DNA of 51,254 bases from Streptomyces sp. Tue6028 (GTDB taxonomy: Bacteria > Actinomycetota > Actinomycetes > Streptomycetales > Streptomycetaceae): the NCBI RefSeq assembly GCF_002300165.1, contig NZ_MLCE01000020.1, positions 39,378-90,631 of the forward strand. Direction: 5' to 3'. Below the pieces are notes generated by a model, which did not search any database, was not told the DNA's origin, and saw nothing but the letters and a program-made list of their open reading frames with translations. Made by a program: the position numbers and the translations under genes. This document shows positions 1 to 7,973 of this stretch, piece after piece; within the stretch, counting starts at the first letter, position 1, and each line of letters opens with the position of its first letter.

Positions 1-109
1 CCGCGGCCTCCACCGGCCCGCGGCATCCCCGCCGCACGCAGCCCGGCCCGACAGCGTCCCTGCCGGCCCCTCGGCCTCCGCGGCGGGAGCCTGGCCCCGC
101 CCCGCAAAC

Positions 110-207
110 GCAAGCGCCCCCCACGCACCCGCCAGAGCCGACCTACCCTTGCTGCCTTCCGGCCCTGGGGGAGTTCAGTCAGATAGCGCCACGTGAGGGG
201 CTCCGCA
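110..207 (-). ncRNA. ffs: Bacterial small SRP RNA (4.5S type)
   Basis: RNA component of the signal recognition particle; it binds Ffh and targets nascent membrane proteins. Read on the minus strand, the region has the SRP domain IV core GGCCGGAAGGCAGCAAGGGU, with the GGAA tetraloop and the opposed AGCA bulge. The ends CCCCUCACG and CGUGGGGG pair to close one long hairpin of about 95 nt, which is the usual actinobacterial size. Exact ends are estimated from the closing helix. It is divergent from the tRNA-Ser gene at 277. Confidence 0.9.
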
Positions 208-276
208 CAGGGTACAGGATCCTGACCGGGGGAACGAGTTCGCGAGCACTCCTCAACGTCTTGTATTGTTTGCCGC

Positions 277-364
277 GGAGGATTCGCCTAGAGGCCTAGG
301 GCGCACGCTTGGAAAGCGTGTTGGGGGCAACCCCTCACGAGTTCGAATCTCGTATCCTCCGCCA
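277..364 (+). tRNA. tRNA-Ser (anticodon GGA)
   Basis: Acceptor arms GGAGGAT and ATCCTCC pair, followed by discriminator G and an encoded CCA (362-364). The anticodon stem CACGC/GCGTG closes loop TTGGAAA, giving anticodon GGA. It has the long variable arm of serine tRNAs and the T-arm motif GTTCGAATC. The other serine tRNAs in this window do not encode CCA. Confidence 0.96.
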
Positions 365-384
365 GTGCCTCACCGGGCACGATG

Positions 385-420
385 TCGAAGGGCCCCACCG
401 TTCGCGGTGGGGCCCTTCGA
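385..420. terminator. UUCG-tetraloop terminator after tRNA-Ser
   Basis: A perfect 16-bp stem (TCGAAGGGCCCCACCG with its complement) is capped by TTCG at 401-404, and G-C plus wobble pairs extend it outward to about 381-424. It starts 20 nt after the tRNA and also lies just past the stop of the minus-strand gene at 445, so it can serve both strands. There is no U-tract, as is common in Streptomyces. Confidence 0.85.
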
Positions 421-444
421 CGTTGTCCGGCCGGGAACCGGGTC

Positions 445-1338
445 TCAGTTCGTGCAGCCCGCGATGGCGATGTTGCTGCCGGCGCAGTTGGTGGGCCGGT
501 TGTTCCTGACCCAGGAAGAGATCAGGTTGACGGTACCGCTGATGTTGTTCGGCTCGGGGGTGCTGAGGACGCCGCCGGGCGCCACGTCGGCCGTGTTGGC
601 GTTGACGTTGGTGTCCTTGATCGTCGTCGTGCCGCCGTCGATGTCGGCGACGCCGCCGGCCCTGTCGGCATGGTTCTCGTTGATGTCGGAGCGCACGATG
701 TTCAGCGTGCCGTCGTTGGCCACTCCCCCGCCGACCCCGTTGCCGGACACGGCGCCGGCCGTGTTGCCGATGAGGCGGCTGTTGAGGATGGTCATGTTCC
801 CGTCGTTGGCGACGCCGCCGCCGTTCACCTTGGCGGTGTTGCGCTGGATGGTGGTCCTCTCGATCCAGGTGGTGCTCCCGGAACCGCCGCCGATGGCGCC
901 GGAGTAGGTGGCGTGGTTGTCGCGGAACACGCTGTCGGTCACGTGCAGCACGCCGCGGTTGGCGATGCCGCCGCCGAAGTCCGGGGCGTCGCCGTTGGTG
1001 ATGGTGGCGTCGCTGATCGAGAGTTTTCCGCCGGAGGCGACGGAGAGGATGCCGAAGGAGGCCGTGGACGACCGTGTGAGGGTGCTGTGCCGGGCGTTGA
1101 CGGTGATCGTGCTGGTGATGTCCGGCAGCGGCGTGGTCAGCGCGTAGGTGCAGCCCGGCGCCAGCACCAGGTCTCCGCCTTGCGCGCCGTTGGCGGCGGC
1201 GATGGCGGCGGACAGGGCGGTCGCACTGCACGGGACGATCGTCTGTGCCGACGCGGGAGTGGCGGTGACCACGACCGTCGCGACGGCTCCGGCACACATG
1301 GCCTGGGCGATGAGCGCTGACGACTTACGGGTGAACAT
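445..1338 (-). CDS. Secreted right-handed beta-helix (Pmp-repeat) protein
   Basis: 297-residue exported protein. The N-terminus is MFTRKSS, then a hydrophobic run and an ASA-type signal peptidase site near residue 31. The rest is short Ser/Thr/Asn-rich repeats with recurrent GGGIANRG, GGGVANDG and LNIVRSDINENHA motifs, as in parallel beta-helix and polymorphic-membrane-protein repeat proteins. Substrate or ligand is unknown; such folds often bind carbohydrate or act as surface adhesins. The ATG at 1338 is chosen over longer upstream options because GAAGGAG lies about 10 nt before it and the signal peptide starts there. It is downstream of the CopCD gene in the same direction, with a 238-bp gap holding a hairpin, so it is probably a separate unit. 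Confidence 0.8.
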   Translation of the reverse strand: MFTRKSSALIAQAMCAGAVATVVVTATPASAQTIVPCSATALSAAIAAANGAQGGDLVLAPGCTYALTTPLPDITSTITVNARHSTLTRSSTASFGILSVASGGKLSISDATITNGDAPDFGGGIANRGVLHVTDSVFRDNHATYSGAIGGGSGSTTWIERTTIQRNTAKVNGGGVANDGNMTILNSRLIGNTAGAVSGNGVGGGVANDGTLNIVRSDINENHADRAGGVADIDGGTTTIKDTNVNANTADVAPGGVLSTPEPNNISGTVNLISSWVRNNRPTNCAGSNIAIAGCTN

Positions 1339-1434
1339 GGGCAGGTCGCTCCTTCGAAGTCCCGGATCCGCAGGGTGCTCCCGGCATCGGAGCGGGCAGC
1401 GCCGCAGGCTCGGGGGAGCGGAGTCGATGTTCCC

Positions 1435-1451
1435 CCGCCGGTCTCCGGCGG
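1435..1451. terminator. Short hairpin between beta-helix and copCD-like genes
   Basis: CCGCCGG-TCT-CCGGCGG makes a perfect 7-bp stem with a 3-nt loop in the 238-bp gap (1339-1576). It may terminate the CopCD transcript. Nothing else is clear in this gap apart from a weaker GGAGC/GCTCC pairing near 1511-1531. Confidence 0.4.
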
Positions 1452-1576
1452 TTACGGGCACGCGGGGCGCTCCCCCGGACGGTGCAGCCGTTTCCGTCCG
1501 ACGGCCGACAGGAGCACGCCGTCGGGGCTCCTCGAAGTCGGCCGTCCTGGTGAGGCGTGTCACACCTTCGCGCGGC

Positions 1577-3499
1577 TCAGCCGATCTTCACGGACTTCTC
1601 GACCGTGACCTGGTCGATGTCGGTGGTGCGCACGGTGACCTTCATCGTCCAGGTGCCGGCGATCGGGAGGGTGACGCCGTCGGTTCCCCAGTAGCCGCCC
1701 TTGTCGGTGAGCTCCGCGTCGATGGGGCCGACCTGCTGCGCGGCGAGGGTGAAGGTGAGCCGCAGCTCGGGGACGGTCGAGATGCCGCCGTCGGGGCCGA
1801 GGACGACGGCCTGCACCGTGTTCTCACCGACCCCGGCGGGACTCATCTCGATCTGCACCTTGCCGTGCCCGCCCGGCGTGCCGACGTCGAAGGGCACGAG
1901 GGTCGTGGACGACGTCGGGCGGTCCGCGGCGACGGTCGCGGCAGCCGTCTCGGTGGCCGCCCGGCCGGGCTGCGTGCCCGTCAGCACGGTCGTGACGACC
2001 AGGACGAGGACGGCGACGGTGACCTCGGCGAGGACCGAGCGCCGCAGTCCGCGGCGGTACACGGCCGCCCGGTCGCCGGCGTCGGTTCCGTCCGGGGCGT
2101 CCGGGGCGGTCGTGGTGTCGGTGAGGGGCGGGCCGCCGACCGGCTCCGGCACCCGGGCGGCCGGGACCGTGGCCTTCGCCCCGGTGGACACGCGCTGCCC
2201 GGCCGCCGTCTCCTGGCCGTCCGTGAGTGCCCACCGTCGTGTCCACCGCCGCGAGTACGCCGCTCCCGCCAGCAGGAGCAGGACCGCGCACAGCTTGACG
2301 ACGAGGAGCCGGCCGTACGACGTCGACGTCAGGGCGTCCCAGGAGCCGAGGCCGCGCCACGACTGGTAGAGGCCGGTCGCGGCGAGGACGGCGACCGAGC
2401 CGAGGGCGAGCCGGGAGAAGCGGGCGACGACCGTCCGGGGGAGGTGCTCGGCGGGCCGGTGGAGCGCGAGGAGCAGGGCGGTCAGTCCGCCGAGCCACAC
2501 GGCCATGGCGAGCAGGTGCAGCACGGAGGACACCATCGCCGCGGGCACCTGGATGCCGGCGGACGCGTGTTCGGCGACGGCCCAGGTGACGGCGAGGCCG
2601 AGGGTGAGCAGCCCGCCGAGGACGACGACGGCCCGTTCCCTTCCGGGCGCGGATCCCGGCGCGGGACGCCGTGCGCCGCCCGTCCCCGCGTCCCCGGCGT
2701 CACCGGTGTCCGGGGCGTCCGCCGCGGTCCCGCGCAGGACCGCTCGGACGGGGAGGAAGGCCGCCGCGCCGAGCAGCACCAGCCGGACCACCAGTGCCAC
2801 ACCGGGCCGGCCGGTGAGCGTCGCGCGCAGCACGTCCGGGTCGAAGGCGGCGGCCGGGCCGATGCCGCGTTCGTACGGGCCGCGCAGCAGGAGCAGCGCC
2901 AGCGTGGCCGTCAGCAGGGTCCACCAGCCGGTCAGCAGCAGGCGCCGTACGTCGCCGGGGTAGCCGCACGCCAGCGTGAAGGCCGTCGCGCCGATGAGCA
3001 GGGCCAGACCGGTGTACGCGGCGTAGCGGGCGATGTCGTAGAGGGTCTTGGAGGCGGGGTTCTCGGTGGCCGGCAGCGCGACGGCCGTCTCGGAGGGTTT
3101 GCCGACGGAGAAGGTGAAGGCGCCGGAGACGGGGTGGCTGTCGGCGGAGACCACCCGCCAGACCACGGTGAACGTGCCGGTGCCCAGGCCGCGCGGCAGC
3201 GTCACCCGGGCGGTGTCGGACCGTCCGTCCGCGTGCCCGGTCCTGCCCGTGTGCAGGCGCCGGTTGTCGGGGCTCAGCACGCGGAAGGAGTCGTCGAGCA
3301 GACCGACGGACTCGCTGAACGTCAGGGTCAGCTGACGGGGCGCCGTCTTCAGGACGCTGCCGTCCCGCGGGTCGGTGCCGGTCAGCGCGGCGTGCGCGGA
3401 CGCGCCGCCCACGCCGCCGAAGAGGACCAGCAACAGGACGCCGCCCAGCAGCGCCAGGCCCCGGACGAGGTGCCGCCGTCGGTCTCGCTGTCCGCTCAC
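1577..3499 (-). CDS. CopC-CopD fusion copper resistance/transport membrane protein
   Basis: 640-residue protein of the YcnJ/PcoCD class, expected to bind copper outside the membrane and move it across. Residues 1-36 are a signal sequence ending ASA, so the mature protein starts HAAL, placing the copper-binding histidine first as in CopC. The CopC domain (about 36-135) keeps the DSHPVSGAFTFSVG signature. Eight or so hydrophobic segments (about 155-435) form the CopD part, then a cytoplasmic Pro/Thr-rich loop, one more membrane segment, and a C-terminal extracytoplasmic domain (about 535-640) that resembles YtkA/FixH-like beta domains. GTG start with GGAGA upstream. It lies 63 bp downstream of the acyltransferase gene in the same direction, so co-transcription is possible. 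Confidence 0.88.
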   Translation of the reverse strand: MSGQRDRRRHLVRGLALLGGVLLLVLFGGVGGASAHAALTGTDPRDGSVLKTAPRQLTLTFSESVGLLDDSFRVLSPDNRRLHTGRTGHADGRSDTARVTLPRGLGTGTFTVVWRVVSADSHPVSGAFTFSVGKPSETAVALPATENPASKTLYDIARYAAYTGLALLIGATAFTLACGYPGDVRRLLLTGWWTLLTATLALLLLRGPYERGIGPAAAFDPDVLRATLTGRPGVALVVRLVLLGAAAFLPVRAVLRGTAADAPDTGDAGDAGTGGARRPAPGSAPGRERAVVVLGGLLTLGLAVTWAVAEHASAGIQVPAAMVSSVLHLLAMAVWLGGLTALLLALHRPAEHLPRTVVARFSRLALGSVAVLAATGLYQSWRGLGSWDALTSTSYGRLLVVKLCAVLLLLAGAAYSRRWTRRWALTDGQETAAGQRVSTGAKATVPAARVPEPVGGPPLTDTTTAPDAPDGTDAGDRAAVYRRGLRRSVLAEVTVAVLVLVVTTVLTGTQPGRAATETAAATVAADRPTSSTTLVPFDVGTPGGHGKVQIEMSPAGVGENTVQAVVLGPDGGISTVPELRLTFTLAAQQVGPIDAELTDKGGYWGTDGVTLPIAGTWTMKVTVRTTDIDQVTVEKSVKIG

Positions 3500-3562
3500 A
3501 CGCCGTCTCCGTATCCGCGTTCACAGGCTCTCGGACAGATACGGACGCGTGCGGTGCGGTGC

Positions 3563-4192
3563 TCACCGCGGCGCCGGAGAACCCTCTCCGAAGGCCGCCG
3601 CCCGTGTCAGGAAGGCGAGTCGGGCGCGTTTCTCCGGCAAGTAGACCTCGGGAAGGTCGATTTCGGGAAGCACGATCTCCCCGGCGGGGACGAAGCCCTG
3701 CCGGGTCAGGCGGGCGATCGCCTTGGCGTTGCGGGCATCGGGTTCGACCACGATCCGCTGCCGGTCGAGGCCGATCAGCGCGTACGTCGTGAACGCGCCC
3801 AGCAGGGCGGCCGACCAGCCCGGCCGGCCGCCTCCGGGTCCCGCCGGCCCGATCAGCAGGTGGACGCCGATGTCGCCGGGCCGCACCTCGTAGCACTCGC
3901 TGACGCGGTCGGCCTCGGGTTCGTAGGTCTGGAAGAGGGCCGCCGGCACACCGTCCTTGACCATGAGGAAGGCGTGGTGGGTGTCGAGGGAGTCCAGGTG
4001 CAGATAGGTCTCCAGGACCTGCTCCTCGGTGAGCCCGTTCATCCCCCAGTGGACGGCCCGCTCGTGCGTGACCCAGCGGTGGACGACGTCGAGGTCGGCG
4101 CGCGGGTCGAGGGGCAGGACCCGCAGCGTGCCGAAGCCGTCGACCAGTTGCTCGTGCACGGCCTCGCGGTCGTCGCCGTACCGGTCAGTCAT
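3563..4192 (-). CDS. GNAT acyltransferase of the siderophore IucB/RhbD/MbtK class
   Basis: 209-residue GNAT-fold transferase. The order of motifs (VHRWVTHERAVHWGMNG early, GDIGVHLLIGP in the middle, then GLDRQRIVVEPDARNAKAI and the GF ending of the last strand) is typical of the acyltransferases that acylate N6-hydroxylysine or related amines in hydroxamate siderophores. It starts inside the upstream amidase gene with an 8-bp overlap and has its own GGAGGA site, so the two are translationally coupled. The amidase promoter carries an iron box, which supports an iron-linked role. No NRPS, NIS synthetase or monooxygenase is nearby, so the actual acceptor is unknown. It could instead be a general antibiotic or amine acetyltransferase. 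Confidence 0.82.
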   Translation of the reverse strand: MTDRYGDDREAVHEQLVDGFGTLRVLPLDPRADLDVVHRWVTHERAVHWGMNGLTEEQVLETYLHLDSLDTHHAFLMVKDGVPAALFQTYEPEADRVSECYEVRPGDIGVHLLIGPAGPGGGRPGWSAALLGAFTTYALIGLDRQRIVVEPDARNAKAIARLTRQGFVPAGEIVLPEIDLPEVYLPEKRARLAFLTRAAAFGEGSPAPR

Positions 4193-6320
4193 CGTGGTCC
4201 TCCGTGTTCTGCCGGGTCGTGCCGCCGTCCGCCATGAGCCGGTCCCAGTCCGTGCACACGGGGGCGAGTTCTCCCGCGATCCACAGGGGGAGCTGGTCGC
4301 GGTGGTGGTCCGAGCCGGGCACGCCGTCGGCGCCGAACGGCACCACCCAGAGGCTGTTGTCCCGGTCGGCGAGGTCCCACACGTACCGGGCGGCGGGGCC
4401 CCGGGCGCTCAGGTCGGTGACGCCGGGCACCGCCGACGTGCACAGCACGCAGTCGTGGTCGCCGGAGAGCCCCGGCTCGTCGTACGGGGTACCGGGGACG
4501 GCACGCCAGGGCGCGAGCCGGTGGGTGTCCCCCCAGGTGCGGGACGTCCGCCGGGCGGCCACCTCCTCCAGAGCCTCCCGGACCACGGCGTCGCGGTCGA
4601 TGCCGTACAACTCCTGTGCCCGCAGCAGGTTCTCGAGGGCGAAGCCGACACGCGGGGTGAGGGCGAGCCAGGGGAGGAAGATCTCCGGGTACGCGGGCGG
4701 GTCGGCGAGGACGGCGAGCGCGGGGTGCGCGGCGAGGCGCCGTACGACCGCGTCGCGCAGCGCCGCGTAGGCCGCCGCGTCGGCGCTGCCGGCGTCCATG
4801 TGCCGGTCCCAGCGCAGGAGCCGGTCCCGCAGCGCGACCGCGTCGGTGCCGAGGTCCTCCCCGATGCCGGGCAGGCGGTCCAACAGGGCCGCGGCGGAGG
4901 CGAGACGGGTGTCCATGTGCACGGCGGGCATGTCCTGTGCGGACCACGTCCGCGCCCCGTCGAGGAGCTGCCGGATGCGGCGGGCGCGGTGCGGCGGGGC
5001 GAACTCCACGCCCAGCGGGGTGGCCGGGCCGCGCTGGTTCGCCATCACGGCGAGGCCGTCCTCGACCGGGCCGTACGGCATCTCGTGCCAGCCGTGCCAC
5101 TCGTGTCCGGCTTCCCAGGCGGGCACGACCCGTGTGCGGTTGTCCTCGCCGCGGACCGGGACCCGTCCCGCGACCCGGTGCAGAAGACCGCCCTCGGTGT
5201 CGGCGGCCTGCACGACGTTCACGGGCTCGGCCCACCGCTCGAACGCCCGGTCCACGTCCGCGACCCGGCGGGCGCGCAGCAGGGGGAGGAGCGCGCTGAA
5301 ACCGAGGTCCTCCGTCACCCGGGGCGGGCAGCGCAGACTGATGGTGTCCTCCGCGCCGACCCCGCCGACGACCACGGGCCCGCGCTCCGTCTCGATCACC
5401 TCGACCTCGACGGGCTCGCCGCCGGCCACCTCGACGATCTCCACGTGCCGCGCCACGGCCCGCCACGCGCCGTCCGGGCCCAGGGCCTCGACGGTCTCGC
5501 GGGGACCGGCGCCGGACGCCGCGTCCCCGTCGGCCGGGCCGCCGGGCGCCCGGCGCAGACGTTCGCGGTACAGGTCCTGGTAGTCGGCCATCGCGTTCGT
5601 GATGGCCCAGGCGACCGATCCGGTGTGGCCGAAGTGGGCGATGCCGGGCACACCGGGGACGGCGAGTCCGACGACGTCGAACTCGGGGCAGGCCAGACGG
5701 ATCTGCTGGTAGACGCCCGGGGCCTCGACGAAGCGGTGGGGGTCACCGGCGATGACCGCGTGCCCGCTGACCGTGCGGGCGCCGCTCACCAGCCACCCGT
5801 TGCTCCCGGACGTGCCGGGCCCGTCCGTGGCGAACAGGGCGACCGCGTCGGCGCCGAGCCGCCGTACGACGTGCTCGCGCCACAGCTTCGCGGGGAATCC
5901 GGCGAACAGGATGTGCGTCCCCAGCCAGACCCCGAGCGGACTCCACGGTTCCCAGCGGCCGGGGGCGAGCCCCGTCGTGGTGAACTCCGGCGCCCTGCGC
6001 GCCCCTTCGGCGAGCCCTTCGTTGACCCCGGCGACGTACGCGCGGATCCAGTCGGCGGTATCCGGGTCGTTCTTCTCCAGGGCCGCGAAGCAGCGGCGCG
6101 CGGTGTCGTCGAGGCGGGCCTGCCGGGCGAGGCGGTCCCACGCGACGGCCTCGGCGCCGAGGAAGGCGGCCGAGGTGCCCCGCGAGCGGTGGCGTTCGAC
6201 CTCCAGCTGCCAGGCCCGGTCCACGGCGGTGACGCGGCCCTGCGCGTGGGCGAGTTCTCGCACGCCGGTGGCGCGCAGATGGGGGATGCCCCAGGCGTCA
6301 CGACGGATCTCGACGGTCAC
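4185..6320 (-). CDS. Penicillin acylase family Ntn hydrolase
   Basis: 711-residue member of the penicillin/AHL/siderophore acylase (PvdQ, QuiP, PvaA-like) family, which hydrolyses amide bonds to release acyl groups. Family members self-cleave to alpha and beta chains; here the new N-terminal nucleophile should be Ser173 in the segment TSGSNGWLVSG. Downstream landmarks include GDPHRF and the HFGHTGSVAWAITN segment of the beta chain. No clear signal peptide is present, unlike PvdQ, so it may act in the cytosol; the N-terminus MTVEIRRDAWGIPHLRA is the family's usual mature start. GTG start; a longer in-frame start was not seen. It is the first gene of an operon with the acyltransferase and has an iron box about 20 bp upstream, hence likely DmdR1/IdeR repression. 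Confidence 0.87.
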   Translation of the reverse strand: MTVEIRRDAWGIPHLRATGVRELAHAQGRVTAVDRAWQLEVERHRSRGTSAAFLGAEAVAWDRLARQARLDDTARRCFAALEKNDPDTADWIRAYVAGVNEGLAEGARRAPEFTTTGLAPGRWEPWSPLGVWLGTHILFAGFPAKLWREHVVRRLGADAVALFATDGPGTSGSNGWLVSGARTVSGHAVIAGDPHRFVEAPGVYQQIRLACPEFDVVGLAVPGVPGIAHFGHTGSVAWAITNAMADYQDLYRERLRRAPGGPADGDAASGAGPRETVEALGPDGAWRAVARHVEIVEVAGGEPVEVEVIETERGPVVVGGVGAEDTISLRCPPRVTEDLGFSALLPLLRARRVADVDRAFERWAEPVNVVQAADTEGGLLHRVAGRVPVRGEDNRTRVVPAWEAGHEWHGWHEMPYGPVEDGLAVMANQRGPATPLGVEFAPPHRARRIRQLLDGARTWSAQDMPAVHMDTRLASAAALLDRLPGIGEDLGTDAVALRDRLLRWDRHMDAGSADAAAYAALRDAVVRRLAAHPALAVLADPPAYPEIFLPWLALTPRVGFALENLLRAQELYGIDRDAVVREALEEVAARRTSRTWGDTHRLAPWRAVPGTPYDEPGLSGDHDCVLCTSAVPGVTDLSARGPAARYVWDLADRDNSLWVVPFGADGVPGSDHHRDQLPLWIAGELAPVCTDWDRLMADGGTTRQNTEDHDD

Positions 6321-6338
6321 GGACCATCCCCACTTCCC

Positions 6339-6357
6339 TCAGGTTAGGCTAACCTAA
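6339..6357. promoter_or_regulatory. Iron box (DmdR1/IdeR operator)
   Basis: TCAGGTTAGGCTAACCTAA matches the known streptomycete iron-box consensus (TTAGGTTAGGCTCACCTAA) at 17 of 19 positions. Its core AGGTTAG-G-CTAACCT (6341-6355) is a perfect 15-bp palindrome. It sits in the 131-bp divergent region, 18 bp from the amidase start codon and about 95 bp from the HhH-GPD gene. Position and family knowledge predict iron-dependent repression of the amidase/acyltransferase operon. Confidence 0.87.
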
Positions 6358-6451
6358 CTCATTCGCTGCGGAATCGTACGTGCGGGGTGGAGAGTGCGTG
6401 CGCCGGGGCCACGACCGCGCGGCCCCGCCGCGTACGCGGGATCATCGGTCC

Positions 6452-7045
6452 ATGGACGTCACCCTTCACCTCGCCCAGCAGCCCGAGGCCGACGAACTCC
6501 TCGGCCGCAGCCCGCTCGCGGCCCTCGTCGGCATGCTGCTGGACCAGCAGGTGCCCATGGAGTGGGCCTTCGCGGGGCCGTACACCATCGCCCAGCGGAT
6601 GGGGGCGGACGACCTCGACGCGCACGAGATCGCCGCGTACGGCCCGGAGGAGTTCGCCGCGCTGCTGTCCGCCAAACCCGCCGTGCACCGGTACCCCGGT
6701 TCCATGGCCAAGCGCATCCAGCAGCTGTGTCAGTACCTCGTGGAGCACTACGACGGCGACCCCACGGCGCTGTGGAAGGACGTCGCCACCGGCGACGAAC
6801 TGCTCCGGCGCCTCAAGGACCTCCCCGGCTACGGGCCCCAGAAGGCGCAGATCTTCCTCGCCCTCCTCGGGAAGCAGCTCGGGGTGCGCCCCAAGGGCTG
6901 GCGCGAGGCCGCCGGCGCCTACGGCGAGGCGAAGTCGTACCGCTCCGTGGCCGACATCACCGGACCCGAGTCGCTCGCCAAGGTGCGCGCGCACAAGCAG
7001 GAGATGAAGGCCGCCGCCAAGGCCGCGAAGGCCTCCGGCAACTGA
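6452..7045 (+). CDS. HhH-GPD family protein (TIGR03252-like), base-excision-repair fold
   Basis: 197-residue protein. The N-terminal helix LVGMLLDQQVPMEWAF matches the start of the endonuclease III fold, and residues 122-132 (KDLPGYGPQKA) form the helix-hairpin-helix DNA-binding motif. In active glycosylases a catalytic Asp follows about 18-20 residues later; here that stretch reads LGVRPKGWREA with no Asp, and there is no FeS cysteine cluster. This fits an uncharacterised actinobacterial subfamily that may bind DNA without classic glycosylase activity. The C-terminus is Lys/Ala-rich. The ATG at 6452 is chosen because homologues of this family begin at MDVTLHLAQ; no strong ribosome site is visible. 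Confidence 0.8.
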   Translation: MDVTLHLAQQPEADELLGRSPLAALVGMLLDQQVPMEWAFAGPYTIAQRMGADDLDAHEIAAYGPEEFAALLSAKPAVHRYPGSMAKRIQQLCQYLVEHYDGDPTALWKDVATGDELLRRLKDLPGYGPQKAQIFLALLGKQLGVRPKGWREAAGAYGEAKSYRSVADITGPESLAKVRAHKQEMKAAAKAAKASGN

Positions 7046-7188
7046 GCCCGGCGTCGTGACCCCCGGCGCCGGGCCCGACCACACGGTCGCCGGCGGCTGA
7101 GCCCCGCCTCGTGACCCCCGGCGCCGGGCCCGACCGCGCGACCCCTGCCGGCTGAGCCCGGCCTTGCGGCCCCGGCAGCTGAGCTGGA
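7042..7188. repeat. 55-bp tandem repeat, about 2.7 copies
   Basis: Units beginning CTGAGCCCGGC/CTGAGCCCCGC start at 7042, 7097 and 7152 (period 55), and a shorter CTGAGC start follows at 7189. The first two share the block GTGACCCCCGGCGCCGGGCC, which is internally self-complementary (GGCGCC core). The array begins at the stop codon of the HhH gene, so it probably also acts as a structured 3' end. No gene is evident in 7046-7318. Confidence 0.75.
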
Positions 7189-7318
7189 GTCCCGGGCGTC
7201 CGGATCCGCGGCCCGGATGCGGAGAGACGGCGGCCGCGGGGCCCGCAGGTACGCCAACAGGGCGGATCTGCCGCTCGGACCGGTGCGGTGACGGGGTCCG
7301 AGGGGGACATGACCTCTC

Positions 7319-7693
7319 ATGAGTCCCTTCCCGCGCCCCCCGCACCCGCTGCGCCGGTGCGCGCGGGCGCGGGAAGGGACTCGGGCCCGCCGCTGCGCAC
7401 GACTCCTCGTCCTGCTGGTCGTCGCGATGCTCGCGGCCGGACCCCACCCCGAGTCCCTCGCCGCCTCCGCGCCCAGCATCACCGCCGAACCCGGCGCCGC
7501 CGAGCACGACGTACTCGACACCGCTCTGCGTCCGCCGGTCCGCCAGGGACACGGCACGCTCTCCCCGCTGCGCGTACCCGCCGTCGCGGGACTCCCGGAG
7601 CCGGAGCACCGGCTCGTCCTCCTCCCGGCCCCCGCGCCGGCGTCGCACTCCCCCGCCCTGCGGTCCCTCCGCTGCGTGGTGCTGCGCTGCTGA
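7319..7693 (+). CDS. Small putative secreted protein, unknown function
   Basis: 124 residues: an Arg-rich N-terminus, a hydrophobic segment LLVLLVVAMLAAGP (about residues 29-42) consistent with a signal sequence, then a Pro/Ala-rich tail ending VVLRC. I do not recognise a domain. The ATG at 7319 has a GGGGGA stretch about 12 nt upstream. A longer reading frame overlaps in another frame, but its product is low-complexity with no start signal. The next small gene follows 70 bp later in the same direction. Coding status rests on the signal-like N-terminus and genomic position only. Confidence 0.55.
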   Translation: MSPFPRPPHPLRRCARAREGTRARRCARLLVLLVVAMLAAGPHPESLAASAPSITAEPGAAEHDVLDTALRPPVRQGHGTLSPLRVPAVAGLPEPEHRLVLLPAPAPASHSPALRSLRCVVLRC

Positions 7694-7763
7694 CGGTCCC
7701 GGCCCTCGACCGGTCGCCCACCAGCGCGAACAAGCACACACACGAAGGACTCAGGACACAGCC

Positions 7764-7916
7764 ATGCCCAGCGACCCCTACGCGGTGCTGCGCGCCCTGC
7801 TGCGCGCGGAGGCCGTACGCAACGCACCGAAGCCGGAACCCCGGACCGAGCCGGACGCACAACTGCCGGACGGGCCACCCCCGCACACACCCCCTAAGGA
7901 ACAGGGCGGCGACTGA
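7764..7916 (+). CDS. 50-residue conserved-looking small protein
   Basis: Sequence begins MPSDPYAVLRALLRAEAVRN, an amphipathic helix, followed by a Pro/Glu-rich tail ending KEQGGD. A GAAGGA site lies about 15 nt before the ATG. From memory, short proteins with the same DPYxVLRALLRAEA start occur in other streptomycetes, but no function is known. Possible partner of the preceding small secreted protein. It is convergent with the HerA-like gene at 7974. Confidence 0.6.
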   Translation: MPSDPYAVLRALLRAEAVRNAPKPEPRTEPDAQLPDGPPPHTPPKEQGGD

Positions 7917-7973
7917 CCGAGCCGGCGGTCGCCCCTGCCCGACCCGGCGGTCGCCCTGCCCGGGGCGGCCGCC

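Noticed and set aside
264..269. TATTGT as the -10 of tRNA-Ser(GGA)
   Set aside because: No acceptable -35 sequence at 16-18 bp; plausible but not supportable by eye.
1148..4237. 1029-residue plus-strand frame across copCD and the acyltransferase gene
   Set aside because: Antisense shadow; low-complexity product, while the minus strand encodes clear CopC, CopD and GNAT domains.
7046..7188. 55-bp repeats as a CRISPR array
   Set aside because: Whole units repeat with no variable spacers, and there are no cas genes.
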